Assembly (NCBI GenBank): GCA_016987375.1
Contig: PJRA01000453.1
Location: forward strand, 1,030,856-1,094,855
DNA from: Brachionus koreanus
Taxonomy: Eukaryota; Rotifera; Eurotatoria; Ploima; Brachionidae
DNA: 64,000 bases
Direction: 5' to 3'
A model generated the notes under the pieces. The model was given only the letters and a program-made list of their open reading frames with translations. It was not told the DNA's origin and made no database searches. The translations under genes were made by a program, and so were the position numbers. Position 1 is the first letter of the stretch, and each line of letters opens with the position of its first letter. Below are positions 11,286-22,500 of the stretch, piece by piece.

Positions 11286-12417
11286 ATGGAGTATCTCTTT
11301 TTGGGCTTTGATTCCATAATTATTTCATCTTTATATTATTTGTACAAAAAAAAACTAAAGACTTTGTCTAACATACAGGTACAACAGAGACAATTTAAAG
11401 TGGAAAAAAAAATTGAGAAATTTTATTTTAAAGAATGCACCTACGATTGATTTGACCAAAAATCAAATGCTAGATAATGAAGTGATCGATTATGGAATGA
11501 TTGTGGGTGTTGTGAGCCCAGACCAGGCAGAATTAACCAGCATTTTTAACAAAAATGTCAAAGGAGTTATCCGTGTACTTGAATTACGACAATACGGCAC
11601 TTCATTGAAAAACAATGTTTCCTACGACACCAATCGCTTGATTAGCCGAGTAGCCAACGATGTACCATTTAGTCTGGTTGTTGCGGGTAATGTTCGGGTT
11701 CAGGTTGAGGACCCGCTCACAGCCCATTTTCTTCTAGAACATTTGGAATTAACCCACAAAAAATTCGAGCCGACCAAAGAGGGCTTATTAAAAAAGCTTT
11801 TTTCCTGTCTGGCCACCAATGAAACCATAAAAGGCATAGAAACATCCGAAACAATGCTCAAAAAAGGTACCCATTTGACCGCATTTGGTCGGATTGAAAA
11901 GCTGCCTAATGTTAACAGTTCATCATGGCTGTCGAGCTCGAAAATAAATTGTTTTAAAATAAGCAAGTCGTCTCTAAACGGAAACGAATTCATACTCACA
12001 AGACTTAGCCGATCGGCTCTCATAGAAAAATTTTCCAAATCAAGCAGAAACATACGAATACTTTTGTATTTTTTTAGCTCACTAGGAGCTATCGCTGGAG
12101 CCTATTGTGCCTACAAGTATATAAGAGAGTATTTGGACAAGAAAAAAAGAGAGCGCAGAGTCGAAGAGGCCAGACAACAGAGGCTCAAAAATCAACGAGA
12201 TCGAGCCAGACACTACGATGACGAATTGAACATGTCCGATCAAAATCAATCGGACCAATCGGCCTGTGTAATTTGTCTAATAAATCCAAGGGAATTAGTT
12301 TTGCTCGATTGCGGACATGTCTGCCTCTGCATGGACTGTTTTGAACGCATGCCCAATTCAAATTGTCCAATTTGTAGACAAAGGTTCAGAACCTATGTTC
12401 CATGCTTTATTCCATAA
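11286..12417 (+). CDS. MUL1: mitochondrial E3 ubiquitin ligase MUL1/MAPL
   Basis: Two exons: 11286-11378 and 11434-12417, joined in phase 0 over a 55-base GT-AG intron; 358 residues against about 352 in human. Exon 1 encodes a first hydrophobic segment (FLGFDSIIISSLYYLY) placed as in the family; without it the gene would appear to start at a non-ATG codon. The large middle part is the BAM/MAPL-type domain facing the intermembrane space, followed by a second membrane segment (LLYFFSSLGAIAGAYCAYKY), a charged coiled stretch, and a C-terminal RING finger from residue 309 with CVIC, CGHVCLC, C and CPIC. MUL1 sits in the outer mitochondrial membrane and attaches ubiquitin or SUMO to fission, mitophagy and signalling targets. 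All zinc ligands of the RING are present, so it is probably active. Confidence 0.93.
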
Positions 12418-15400
12418 TTTATTTTATTAATATACAGAATAAATTTATTCTATAAAATTTTGAATGATTTTTATCAGTTTTTTTTTGTATTAAAATTTAA
12501 AAAATAAATGAAAATATTTTGTTNNGGATTGATAATTTAAAGAATAAAAAATATAAATTAAAAAAAAAATTATTTTTTCATATGATTTTTTTATTAAAAA
12601 AAAATGAATTAAAAAACAAGTGATAATAAATTGTTGTGTGCATTTTTCGCGATTGAAAACAAAAACTACAAAGTTTTTTTTTTAACTAAACATTTTTTCT
12701 CTACAATGACCTCTTTCAAATCTAATCAAATTGATCGATTTTGAAAAGAAAAATCTACGCTGAAAACAAAAACATATGGCCTCAATGAAAATCAGATCAA
12801 GTTAATATATTTCTATTTCTTTTTTTCGTTGAAAATTGGTTAGATAAACCAAATTCGCTAAGGCTATTTAGATAGCTCTGTCCGACTTAGATAAAGCTAT
12901 CGGAGCCAAAAGATACAGCTGAGAATAAACAACAAAACAAATAGCTAAAATTATTTGGATATTTTTTAATTAACTTATTCTATAGATTTCCTTTTGGTTT
13001 AAAGGCTTTGCTAAACAGGTTGTAATTTAGTAGCTAAAAGAAAATATTTTTGTATTTCTATACCATTCAAAAGTAATTAAATTTTTGTTTAAATATTTTT
13101 CTATTTTAGCTAACCATGTAATTAAAACATAGGACTAGCTATTTTTATTATTGTTTTGGCTTAAGGCTGACTTGTAATTGAAAAATCCTTTCAAACCATT
13201 TCTCTCTGTTTCTTTCTCTACTTCTCTTAAAACTTGTTTACCCGGCTAATGCGGATACAAGTCGAGTGCAATATAAACAATTTCTAATTTTAATTTACAC
13301 TTAAGATTAATTTTATTTCCAGGATAAGACTAACTTAAAAGCTATTAAATAAAATTAGGATTTTTCTAATATTTTTGTATTATGTCTTGTTGATTAACAC
13401 ATAAGCTGGTTAATTAGAAAAAAATAAATTTTCAAATTTTAGTCTAATTTAGGTGCAGATAGATACATAGTCAAATTGATGCGTAACAAATTAGAAGTAC
13501 ACGTGCTTAGTGTCGGTCTAATAGCCTTGGAATGATAAATGAGCTTTTTAATTTAAGAAGAATTTTTCTAATTAAAAAAAATTCTTAATTGAAATTATTG
13601 AAGCAGATTTAGAAAAAAAAAAAAAAGAAGAAAAAATTTATAAATATGTAAAACTCGTATTGATTTTTGATATTAATATTATGCCCGGATATCTTGTCCG
13701 AGCATATATTTACTCAATTAGTCAAATCAAATATATAAGTCGATTTAGTTGCGTAATTGATAAATTTTTAATGACCAAGTTGGTGTTGGCCGTGCATATC
13801 ATCTGTTTATAATTGAAATTAGTTTTCTTTTTCATAGCTATATAAAAGTTTCTCATCATTACTTCAAATGAATACAATTAGGCTAAAATCTTTCAATATT
13901 TTTTTCTCTATTTATTTTGTTAAATAAAGCTAGAAAAAATAAAATTGGATTACAATCATAATTTGCTAGTGAAGATTTGCTGATAGTTTAACTTGAAGAT
14001 AAAAAACAAAATCGGACATTTTTCAAGTCTTCAGGGTGCGTGTATTGCTGTTTTGTAAAGCTCAAATTACAAACAAACAAAATTTGATAATAGCTTGAGA
14101 AAGCAATCTATCAAGTTTTAAAAATTTATTATATTTAATTTAAATTTCAAATTAATCTACTTTAAGATTATTTGTGGGGGATTTTTATTTTTTGATAAAC
14201 AAGACCAAGTGGATAATTAGTGCCCGATCAAAAAGGTTTCCAAAATTCAAGCTAGGCTTTAATTAATTCAAAATTATTTTGACAAATAAAGCCCTGCAAG
14301 CTTACGGATTTGAGTGCCGATTCGTTTTAGCTCCAAATATCAGCACTCATTTAATCCGCTCTCGATTACAGCAAGCAAATATTTCTTTTTCTAAAATTTT
14401 ACTCGAAAAATTTAAATTATTTTAAACTAATGCTGCAAATGGACATTGATACTTGACATAGTTTTGGGAGTCTTGCTGGTCATTCGATCTTGTTTTATTG
14501 ATTTAGGCAAAAATCGATACTTAAAAATAACGCTATGACAGTTCATGGCTAATAAAATTTATGTCCGAATTTCAAGTCGCTCTATTCAAGAATTTAGACC
14601 GAATATATATTTATTCTTAAATTTATTCTTCGTTCACAGACACTAGTTAGTTTTTTTTTTCTTTTTTTTTTTTATAAATATTATTCTATTCATTCTTTTT
14701 TCAATCAAGCTAAAAGGCACACTTTTAAGATTTTAGAATAGTTTTCTCATAAATGCGGCCTGACCGAAAAATGCTTTTTTTAAGTTTGAAAAAAAAAATT
14801 TTTTTTCTCATCAAAACGAGCATCTATTAGTGCTAATTCCCCAGGCTCTTGTAATCAGCACAAAATAAGTTTTGAGAAAAAAAAAAATTTTTTTGACAAT
14901 TTAATTGTGAGCACCGTCATTTGGACGTTTTGCTTAGGCGATTGTTCTTCTTGGCGTAACTTAGATATAAGTAGATTAGTTGGGCTTAGCAAGCTCTTTA
15001 AAGTTTTAAATCTTTAGACGGCTAAATAATAAGAGATGGCCTTTGAGTTTCTATTGTGATGAGTTAACAGTTTAAACAAGCAAAGTAAAGAAAAATTGAA
15101 TATTAATCACACCATCTTATCTAACCCAGTTTAAGATGAATATAAATTAGTCGATTTCTAATTTAATTAGAATAAATTTTTTTTATTTATCTAGAATTAT
15201 TATTTAGACTAAATTTCCTTTATTTTTAAGCATCAATTACATGCAAAATAAATGTTTTATTAAAAAAAATGTCTTTTTAATTTAAGCGTTCTAGAATCTT
15301 ACGAATTATCACAAAAAAATTTTTTTGTTTTAATTAGCTCTAGAAAGCCCGTCAGATTATTAATAATAATTTCAAATTTATTTATGAAGACAATTCAAAA

Positions 15401-16578
15401 TATTTTTTCTGAAAATTAATTAAAATTTTTTAAGAGTAAAATGATTAATTTTTAAAAGCTATCATATAAAAATTTATTTCTATCAAAAAATATTTAAGTT
15501 CAAATTTTTTTAAAAAGGGGTCTTAAAAAAAACCCTCGGGTTTTCTGTTAAAATAAAAAATTTCTAAATGGCTTCAGTGATTTTTTTTGATAAAGTTTCA
15601 ATTTAATTTAACAATCCATTTGATTCAATTTTCAATGATTATAGAAAATTTTTCTTGTAATTAAGCTCAAATAATCAATGTTTTAATCTCAGATTTTTGC
15701 GACAAAAATTAGTGAAAGCTTTCTTTTGATCAACAAGTATTATAACTTGAGCATCTTAAGTTAAATGTCTAACTCTTATCATATTTCAATAATTTTATTT
15801 TATTTATTTATTTCAAAATTAACATCGATCAAATTTAAATTTTTTACATGATGAAATATAATAGATTAAAAAGAGTTTATTTTTCTCTCTTTTTTTTTTA
15901 TTAAAATTAAGAATTTTTTCTTTAAACTTTATTTTGGCCATTATTTAATTTATCACAAAAGTATTATTTTTATTTTAAAGTTAAATTTTGACTAAATTTT
16001 TTATTTAAAATTTAAAATATTGTTGTTTTTTTTTTTGAATCCAAAATTTTTTACTTTTGACCAGATTTCAATGTAACTTTATATGTTAATAAATTTTCGT
16101 TATTTTTTTTGTCTTGGTAATTACACTGTATTTTTCGGCCTCTGTTCCATTGAGAATATGAAGTTAATAATTTTTAAGTAGGTAAAAATAATTATGAAAA
16201 ATACTAATTTTTTTATTGTCAATAAAAAAAGCGAAAAAATTAATAGATGATAATTGTTCGAAAAAGAAAAATAGTTTATTTGTCTAATTGAGAGAGTATT
16301 GTTGATTTTCGAGTCTTGAAGGTACAGAGGCTCAAAGGTGCACACAGACCTAGTCCATAATTCAACTTCATTCAGTTGAATTCTAATAAAAAACATATTT
16401 CTCAAAATTAAACATAAAAACTCTATTTAACCTGATTTTTTTTAATATTTTAGACTAGAAGCCCAAATAATAAATCGATAAATATTTCATTGACATAGAG
16501 CAAAATCGATAAGTTTTGAATAAATGTTAATTAAATCCATTTGTTCGATTGATATGATAGCATACTAAAAGCAGATCC
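12418..16578. other. 4.2 kb intergenic stretch, no gene seen
   Basis: A+T-rich DNA with two unresolved bases at 12524-12525. An open frame on the minus strand at 16121-16405 is low-complexity and hydrophobic and I do not call it. A small inverted repeat (ATGCCCGGA and TCCGAGCAT) lies at about 13681-13706, and a possible TTAA-flanked element at 15334-15547 is listed separately. The end of the interval is the promoter side of the coiled-coil gene at 16579. Confidence 0.5.
15334..15547. mobile_element. possible TTAA-flanked miniature element (piggyBac-like ends)
   Basis: TTAA occurs at 15330-15333 and 15548-15551. Just inside the left copy is CTAGAAAGCCCG (15340-15351), a 12-base string repeated exactly at 23085-23096 next to another TTAA. 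Just inside the right copy, CGGGTTTTCTG reads in reverse as CAGAAAACCCG, an imperfect inverted match. TTAA target duplications and ends of this type are typical of piggyBac elements. The 214-base body has no coding potential. TTAA is common in such A+T-rich DNA, so the boundaries are uncertain. Confidence 0.35.
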
Positions 16579-19500
16579 ATGTCGTCCAAAGTCGTCGATT
16601 TGTGTGCGTACATGTGCGACGAGGCCGAGCAGCCCGGCCTGATCACATCCGAAGAGGAATTCAAAAAGTAATTAGCCTTCTAATCCCGGTCTGTATCAGG
16701 TCACTTAAAATGAGAGATTATTGCTTTTAAGGTGTCTTAATTGTAATCGAATACACTACATAAAACTATCTTTTCAATTCAATATGTTGGCTTAGGAAAG
16801 ATAGAAAAAAACCCCTTTCTTTCAACAGATTTTAGAGAGTTTTTAGTTCAAGATGAGCTTTTGAATATCTTTTTTTAAACGATTAAAATTAATTTATTTA
16901 TTCTAATCGGAAATTTAGTTGTTTAAGTAAATATTAAAGCTTGGCTTATAATGGGCAGGTTTTGCATTGTTTATGTTAAAGATTGCGCTCGGTCAAGCAT
17001 GAGCCTACTCTTTTTGACATGATAAACCGTGATTTATCCTAACTGGTTCGAGTTTAGCTTTTTTTCTTTTCATATTTTTAGATCAAATGAAACTAACATG
17101 TAGAAAAATATTAATTTTAAAAATTGAAAATAAATATTTGAATTTTGGGGTTAAATTTTTTCCTGCATTTAATTAATTAAATTTGCGCAATCTGTGACGC
17201 CTAGAAAAAAAATTAGAAAAAAAAAAATTTTATTTTATTTTTTTAATTTGGTGAATAATTTAAGGCTGAGTCTTGAATTTAGTAAAATAAAAAAAAGCCT
17301 AACATTTCAGCTCTAAAATATTTTAATTAACTTATTCGCATGCAAAGGTTAAAAATTTTATCGATAGTATATCTTTCTGGTCATTTATAATATCAGAGCA
17401 AATGATTGATTTATTTGTCAATTAAGCAATTTATTATTCTTTTTTTTTTTTTAAAAGAATGGAAAATGCAGTTAACAATTTATTAATAACAAAAAAACAG
17501 ATCGATTGTTTGAACAACGAAAAAAATTCCTTAATGGTTTTGTACGAGAATAAAATAAACGAGCAAAATAGCCAGATAAAGTATTTAGAAGAAGAGAACT
17601 ATTTTCTAAAGCTTAAATTAGAGCAGCAAAATAAGGCCAATGGGGCAGAATGGCGTCTAAAGTACGAGCAAAGTCTGGACAGCATAATGCGGCAACTGTT
17701 GAATAGTCTCAAAACACAGGAAACAATCCGGGCCGAGTTCGCCAATTTGGAACAAGAAGATAGCGAACTGGGCCGCGACACCACTCTCATTAGCACCTCA
17801 AGTAGCTGGACTTTTAAGGGTCTAAATTTCAAAAAATCTAATCGCGTCCAAGAGCTTCTAATGCTTCAGCAAAAACAACAGCTCAATCTACTTAACGAAT
17901 TGAGCGAAATATCCAAAAGTCTCAAGACAAATTATCAAGATCCCAATCATTCCTATTGTAAGCTATTAGTTTTTTTTTTTTTAGTTTTTTATTACGTAAA
18001 CATAACTATATGCATACTGAGCCAAGTATCTATTCTCTAAAGATCAATTATTTTCTAAGATAATATCACTGAGAACGCTTTTATTAAAGGTTAAAAATGA
18101 TAAGCTAATTTGCCGGCTAGACCTAGTTTTATAAGCTAAATATTTTCTTACTATAAAAGAAAAAAAAAACACTTTTTTTTTGGGCCACAAAAGGCATTTC
18201 CGGCCTTTATTGACCTTGTTGACGTGTTTTTTGTCTTCAATTGCTTAGAAGAAAAACGCCCGAGGATATTTTTTTGAATTAGTCTGATTAAGCCTGGAGA
18301 AAAAGAATAAAAGTACTAGATAATGTAAGATTTTTTATTGCAATTTAGAATTTTTTAGTCCTAATTGATTACACTTTGGGCTATTTGAAAGATTTTTTTT
18401 CTAATTAATATTCAAATTAAAATGACTTTTAAATTTGATGAGATTTTTTTTCAACCAGGGATTAAGACATATTATAACATAATAATCATTCTTAAACATT
18501 ATTTAATCTAAATTGAAATAGTTATGGATTTTTGGATTAAAGCTTTAATTTTATTTAAAAATTTGTTGTTTTTGTTGTTGTTTTTTTTAAATTAAACTTT
18601 CTATTCATTTTTAATTAATTTTAAATAGATTTTATTTAATTTGTTCAGGTATTTATATTATTTTTTTAAAAAATAAAAATTGAAGCAATGCTTACTAATG
18701 TTTGTACATTTTCATCAGGAAAAAAAATATAAAATATGTTTTTAGTAAAATATTCTCTTTAGTGGTTTTTAAATTTATTTCCATTACACCAAGAATCGAA
18801 CCAAAAAGAACTTATAAGCTTTAAATTATAGTAATTAGAAATTGTCTGCTATTTGGCTAGATATGAATAATCAAATTTTAACATCATAGTTTTATTTTAA
18901 AATGAAAATTTTGTTTTGTTTTTTTTTAAAAGGAATAAAAAATGCAAGCTTATTAATTTATTTTGAAAAGGAATAAAATAAATAAAAAAATCAAAGCATT
19001 CATTTTATTTTCAAATTATTTTGGAAAAACCTAGGTATTGTGCGAAAAGCAATAGCCTTCGTTTGAACACTCATGTTTACTTTACAATATTTTTTAAAAA
19101 AATTAGAAAACTTAAAAATGTATGTGTTATTCATTAGGAAGTCATTTTTCCGATCTTTCATGGTGTATAATCGAGTTTGTTACTTTGAATAGAAACAAAT
19201 TGCTTTATATCTTTTAAAATGAGTTTTTGTTTTGACTTGCTTTCTAAAAAATTAATGAATACACTATTAGCTCTCTCATCAATTGTATTAAGTTTAGACA
19301 TTTTATGCTATGTTCAAACAGGGATGTTTTTTATTTTACTTTTTGTTGTTGTACTTTGATTTTTTCAATTGCTACATGTACTAAACATTGAAAAGCGATC
19401 TAAACAAAGATTTATGGCAAAATGAAAATAATTTTACATTTTTACATTTTCATATTTTTAGATTTTTGTGCAATATTTAAGTAATTTTTTAATTTTATTT

Positions 19501-22500
19501 TTGTTTGCCAAATAATTTGGAGGAGTTTTTTTAATGTTCTGAAAAATTGCACAAAAAATCTAAAAATATGAAAATGTAAAAATGTAAAATTATTTTCGTT
19601 TTGCCAGATTTATATAGTGTGATGCTAAGAGAGAGTAAATTAGACCATTCGTCAGAGTAGATTCATAATAGGAAGTAGTTTCAAGATGCATTTGATGGAG
19701 TTTGAAACAAAATTTTGGATGAAGCAAAAAAGGTTGGGTATGGATATGGTATGGAATTTAAATTTTGACCATAAAAAGCATACAATGTTGCATCAATTAA
19801 TTTTTAACTTTAAGAAAAAAGCTTAAAATTGTTAAAGTTTTGTTTTGTTACATTGTACAAATTGAATGCATGCCACGGGTTCTCATTTGGTGTCTCGAAA
19901 TTCTTCATCTCGCAAAATATACCATACTAGTCATCAGCGAACTGAATACACTTTTAGCTCATTTCAAAATTGAAAAGTTTAAGCTTAATAATTATAAAAT
20001 GAGTGCGATTAGTTAAAACTCTTTTCTAAACGGTAGCTTAAAAGTTTCATGTACAGTGTAAGAGCTCTCATAGTAATCTTTGGTGAAAAAATTTTCGGCA
20101 AGTTTTTTGCACTAGCTTACTATAATTATATTTATTTATTAGATGATTGAGAGTCATATGGCATATGGCGGTTTGGTGTATAGCAATGGTTACTTAAAAT
20201 TTTTTTTAAATGAAAAAAAAAAATAAACAATTTTATTAATTTTCTTTCTATTATCATAAAAGTTAAATCAATTTTAAATTATTTTTTAAAATATCAATAA
20301 AAGGTTTTGATCAAAGTTTTCAAATTGTTCAAATTTTGAAGGTCAACCAAAAAATAAAAAAAAAAAAAACATAAATTAAATTTCACTTACCTGAGATTAA
20401 ATTTATTTTTAAATTAGATTAGACTGAATTTCTGAATTTTTTTAGATAAAATTAAAAAACGTGTAAAAAGACACTGAAGGAACTTGCTAATTTTTTGCTA
20501 AAATTTCTAGTTACCTAGACTAAGTTAACTACCAATTTATCTCTAATTACCTAGCTTGCAATCTGATAATTATAAATTTTGAATTAGAACCAAAATTAAA
20601 TTTCTAATTTAAGCAAACTGTTCTTACCGTGACAATAAAGAAGACAAAACAAAAGAGAAGATAGACTCTACCAAGTCATCTTGCACAAACATACTAAACT
20701 CAAGCATTATTTCGAACAATTCACAGAGTTCTAGCTCGCGTCCGAGTCGCATACCTAAACTAGTGCGCAATCAGAAAAGTGTCAATCAAACAAAGACTGT
20801 CGAGAGTAGCAAGCCTGTCCGTTATACTTCATCAACACGCATACCTCAACGAGTTAAACCATCCACTCCGCAAGCATCAGACAAAAATCTGTCAAAAGAC
20901 GAGCCTAAAATGATCAATTCAAAAACTTTCGACAAAAGTGTAGCGCACATTTCTGACTCGTGCATAGTGCCCGAGTGCAAAGAAGTCAAGTTGTTCATAA
21001 ACAAAAATTTAGTAGATATACTTCTAGTGTCGAAGAACACCGAGTCAAAGACCAAAGTAAAAGACGACGAGGGCTATTCGACTATGTCTTCCGAAATAAT
21101 GCACCGAGTGCAAAACAGTAATAGAACTAGCACTGGCAATACTGAAACCATGAGCCGAACTAGTGAAGCTTCTTCCACCATTGATCAAGAGACCAATTCG
21201 TGCTCTTTGTCGCCAAATCCTTATTTGCGCAATACAAAAAAACGCTACTGCTTTCCAACTCTAAAAAGCCTCAGTTACTACTACAACAACCGATACTATC
21301 ATCAATATCACAAAAAAACCTCACAATCATCATCAATCAACTGCTGTAAGTACCTTTCGGACAGTGACATACAAGCATTGTCCAATCAACTAAATTCCTT
21401 TGACAAAGACCTTTTCTATAACGTGTTTCATTTGGACACATTGTACAATAATGTAGACTATATTCTATTCAACTCGTATGCGTCCGATACTGAGCTAGAA
21501 TACAATTATAACAGACGCTATGGAAGGTATCATGATGTGCTTGACTCGAATTATCAATTGTATATTAATGATTATTTTAATCAGCCGTATGATGACGAGG
21601 AGGATCAAGACCAGCTTGATAGTAGCAGTCAAAGCCAAACACAAACTGAGTCAAGCAAAGAAAGTGAGGAAAATTTTATGGAATATGAGCTCAATGATGA
21701 CCAATTTGAGTTTGAAATTTGTGCATCGAATCAAAATTTTGTCGAGCTAAGTGTAGATGGAACAGACGGACTGCTTTTCGATGATGAAGATGTAAATTTA
21801 ATACTTGATGACAATGAACAGCTAAGTGATAATTTTGCTCTAAATGAATACAAAAATATGTTCGAAAAGTCAAATTTTGATTCACCACTGTTCTCTTCGC
21901 AGAGTATTTCATCTCTCAAGAGTTCAAGCTGTTCGACCTCCTCGTGCGACTATCCATCAACAAACGACTTGTCTATTGACTCCATAAATCCTAAATTAGA
22001 AAAAAATTCCATTAATTTGAATAGTGGTTATTTTGTCGACAGCTATGAGAATTATCGATTGCATGAGGACAATGCAATGTTGATGGATGATCAAAATTCC
22101 GAAAATAACTTTGACATCACTCACTTTGTTAATCAATTAAATGTGAGTTGTTTTTTTTTTTTTTTTTTCATTTTTTTTTGTTAATTGAAAAAAAAAACTA
22201 AATCAAGTAATTAAATTGAAAAATTGAAAATTTATTCAAAAATCAAATTTGCTCCGCTTTGGCAATTAGTTTAATTATTTTGAGCGGAAAAAGAAAAAAT
22301 TTAAAATTCAAAGCACTATTAGGAAAAATATTTTGGGTGCAGTAGATTGTTGTCCTTTCAGTGAGTCAGTCAAAAATTTTTTTTAATAATTTCAAGGCTA
22401 ACCAACAGGCTAGTGCCCTTGTCTAATAGTCTTGTCCAAATCTTTTAAATTTTTTAACAAAATCTGTAAAAATTAAATTTATATTATTGTAAATAGAAAG

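Noticed and set aside
13681..13706. ATGCCCGGA/TCCGAGCAT hairpin as a small RNA
   Set aside because: Nine-bp stem with a mismatch and no flanking structure; too weak to call.
16121..16405. 94-residue minus-strand frame
   Set aside because: A/T-driven hydrophobic sequence without motifs, in an intergenic stretch.
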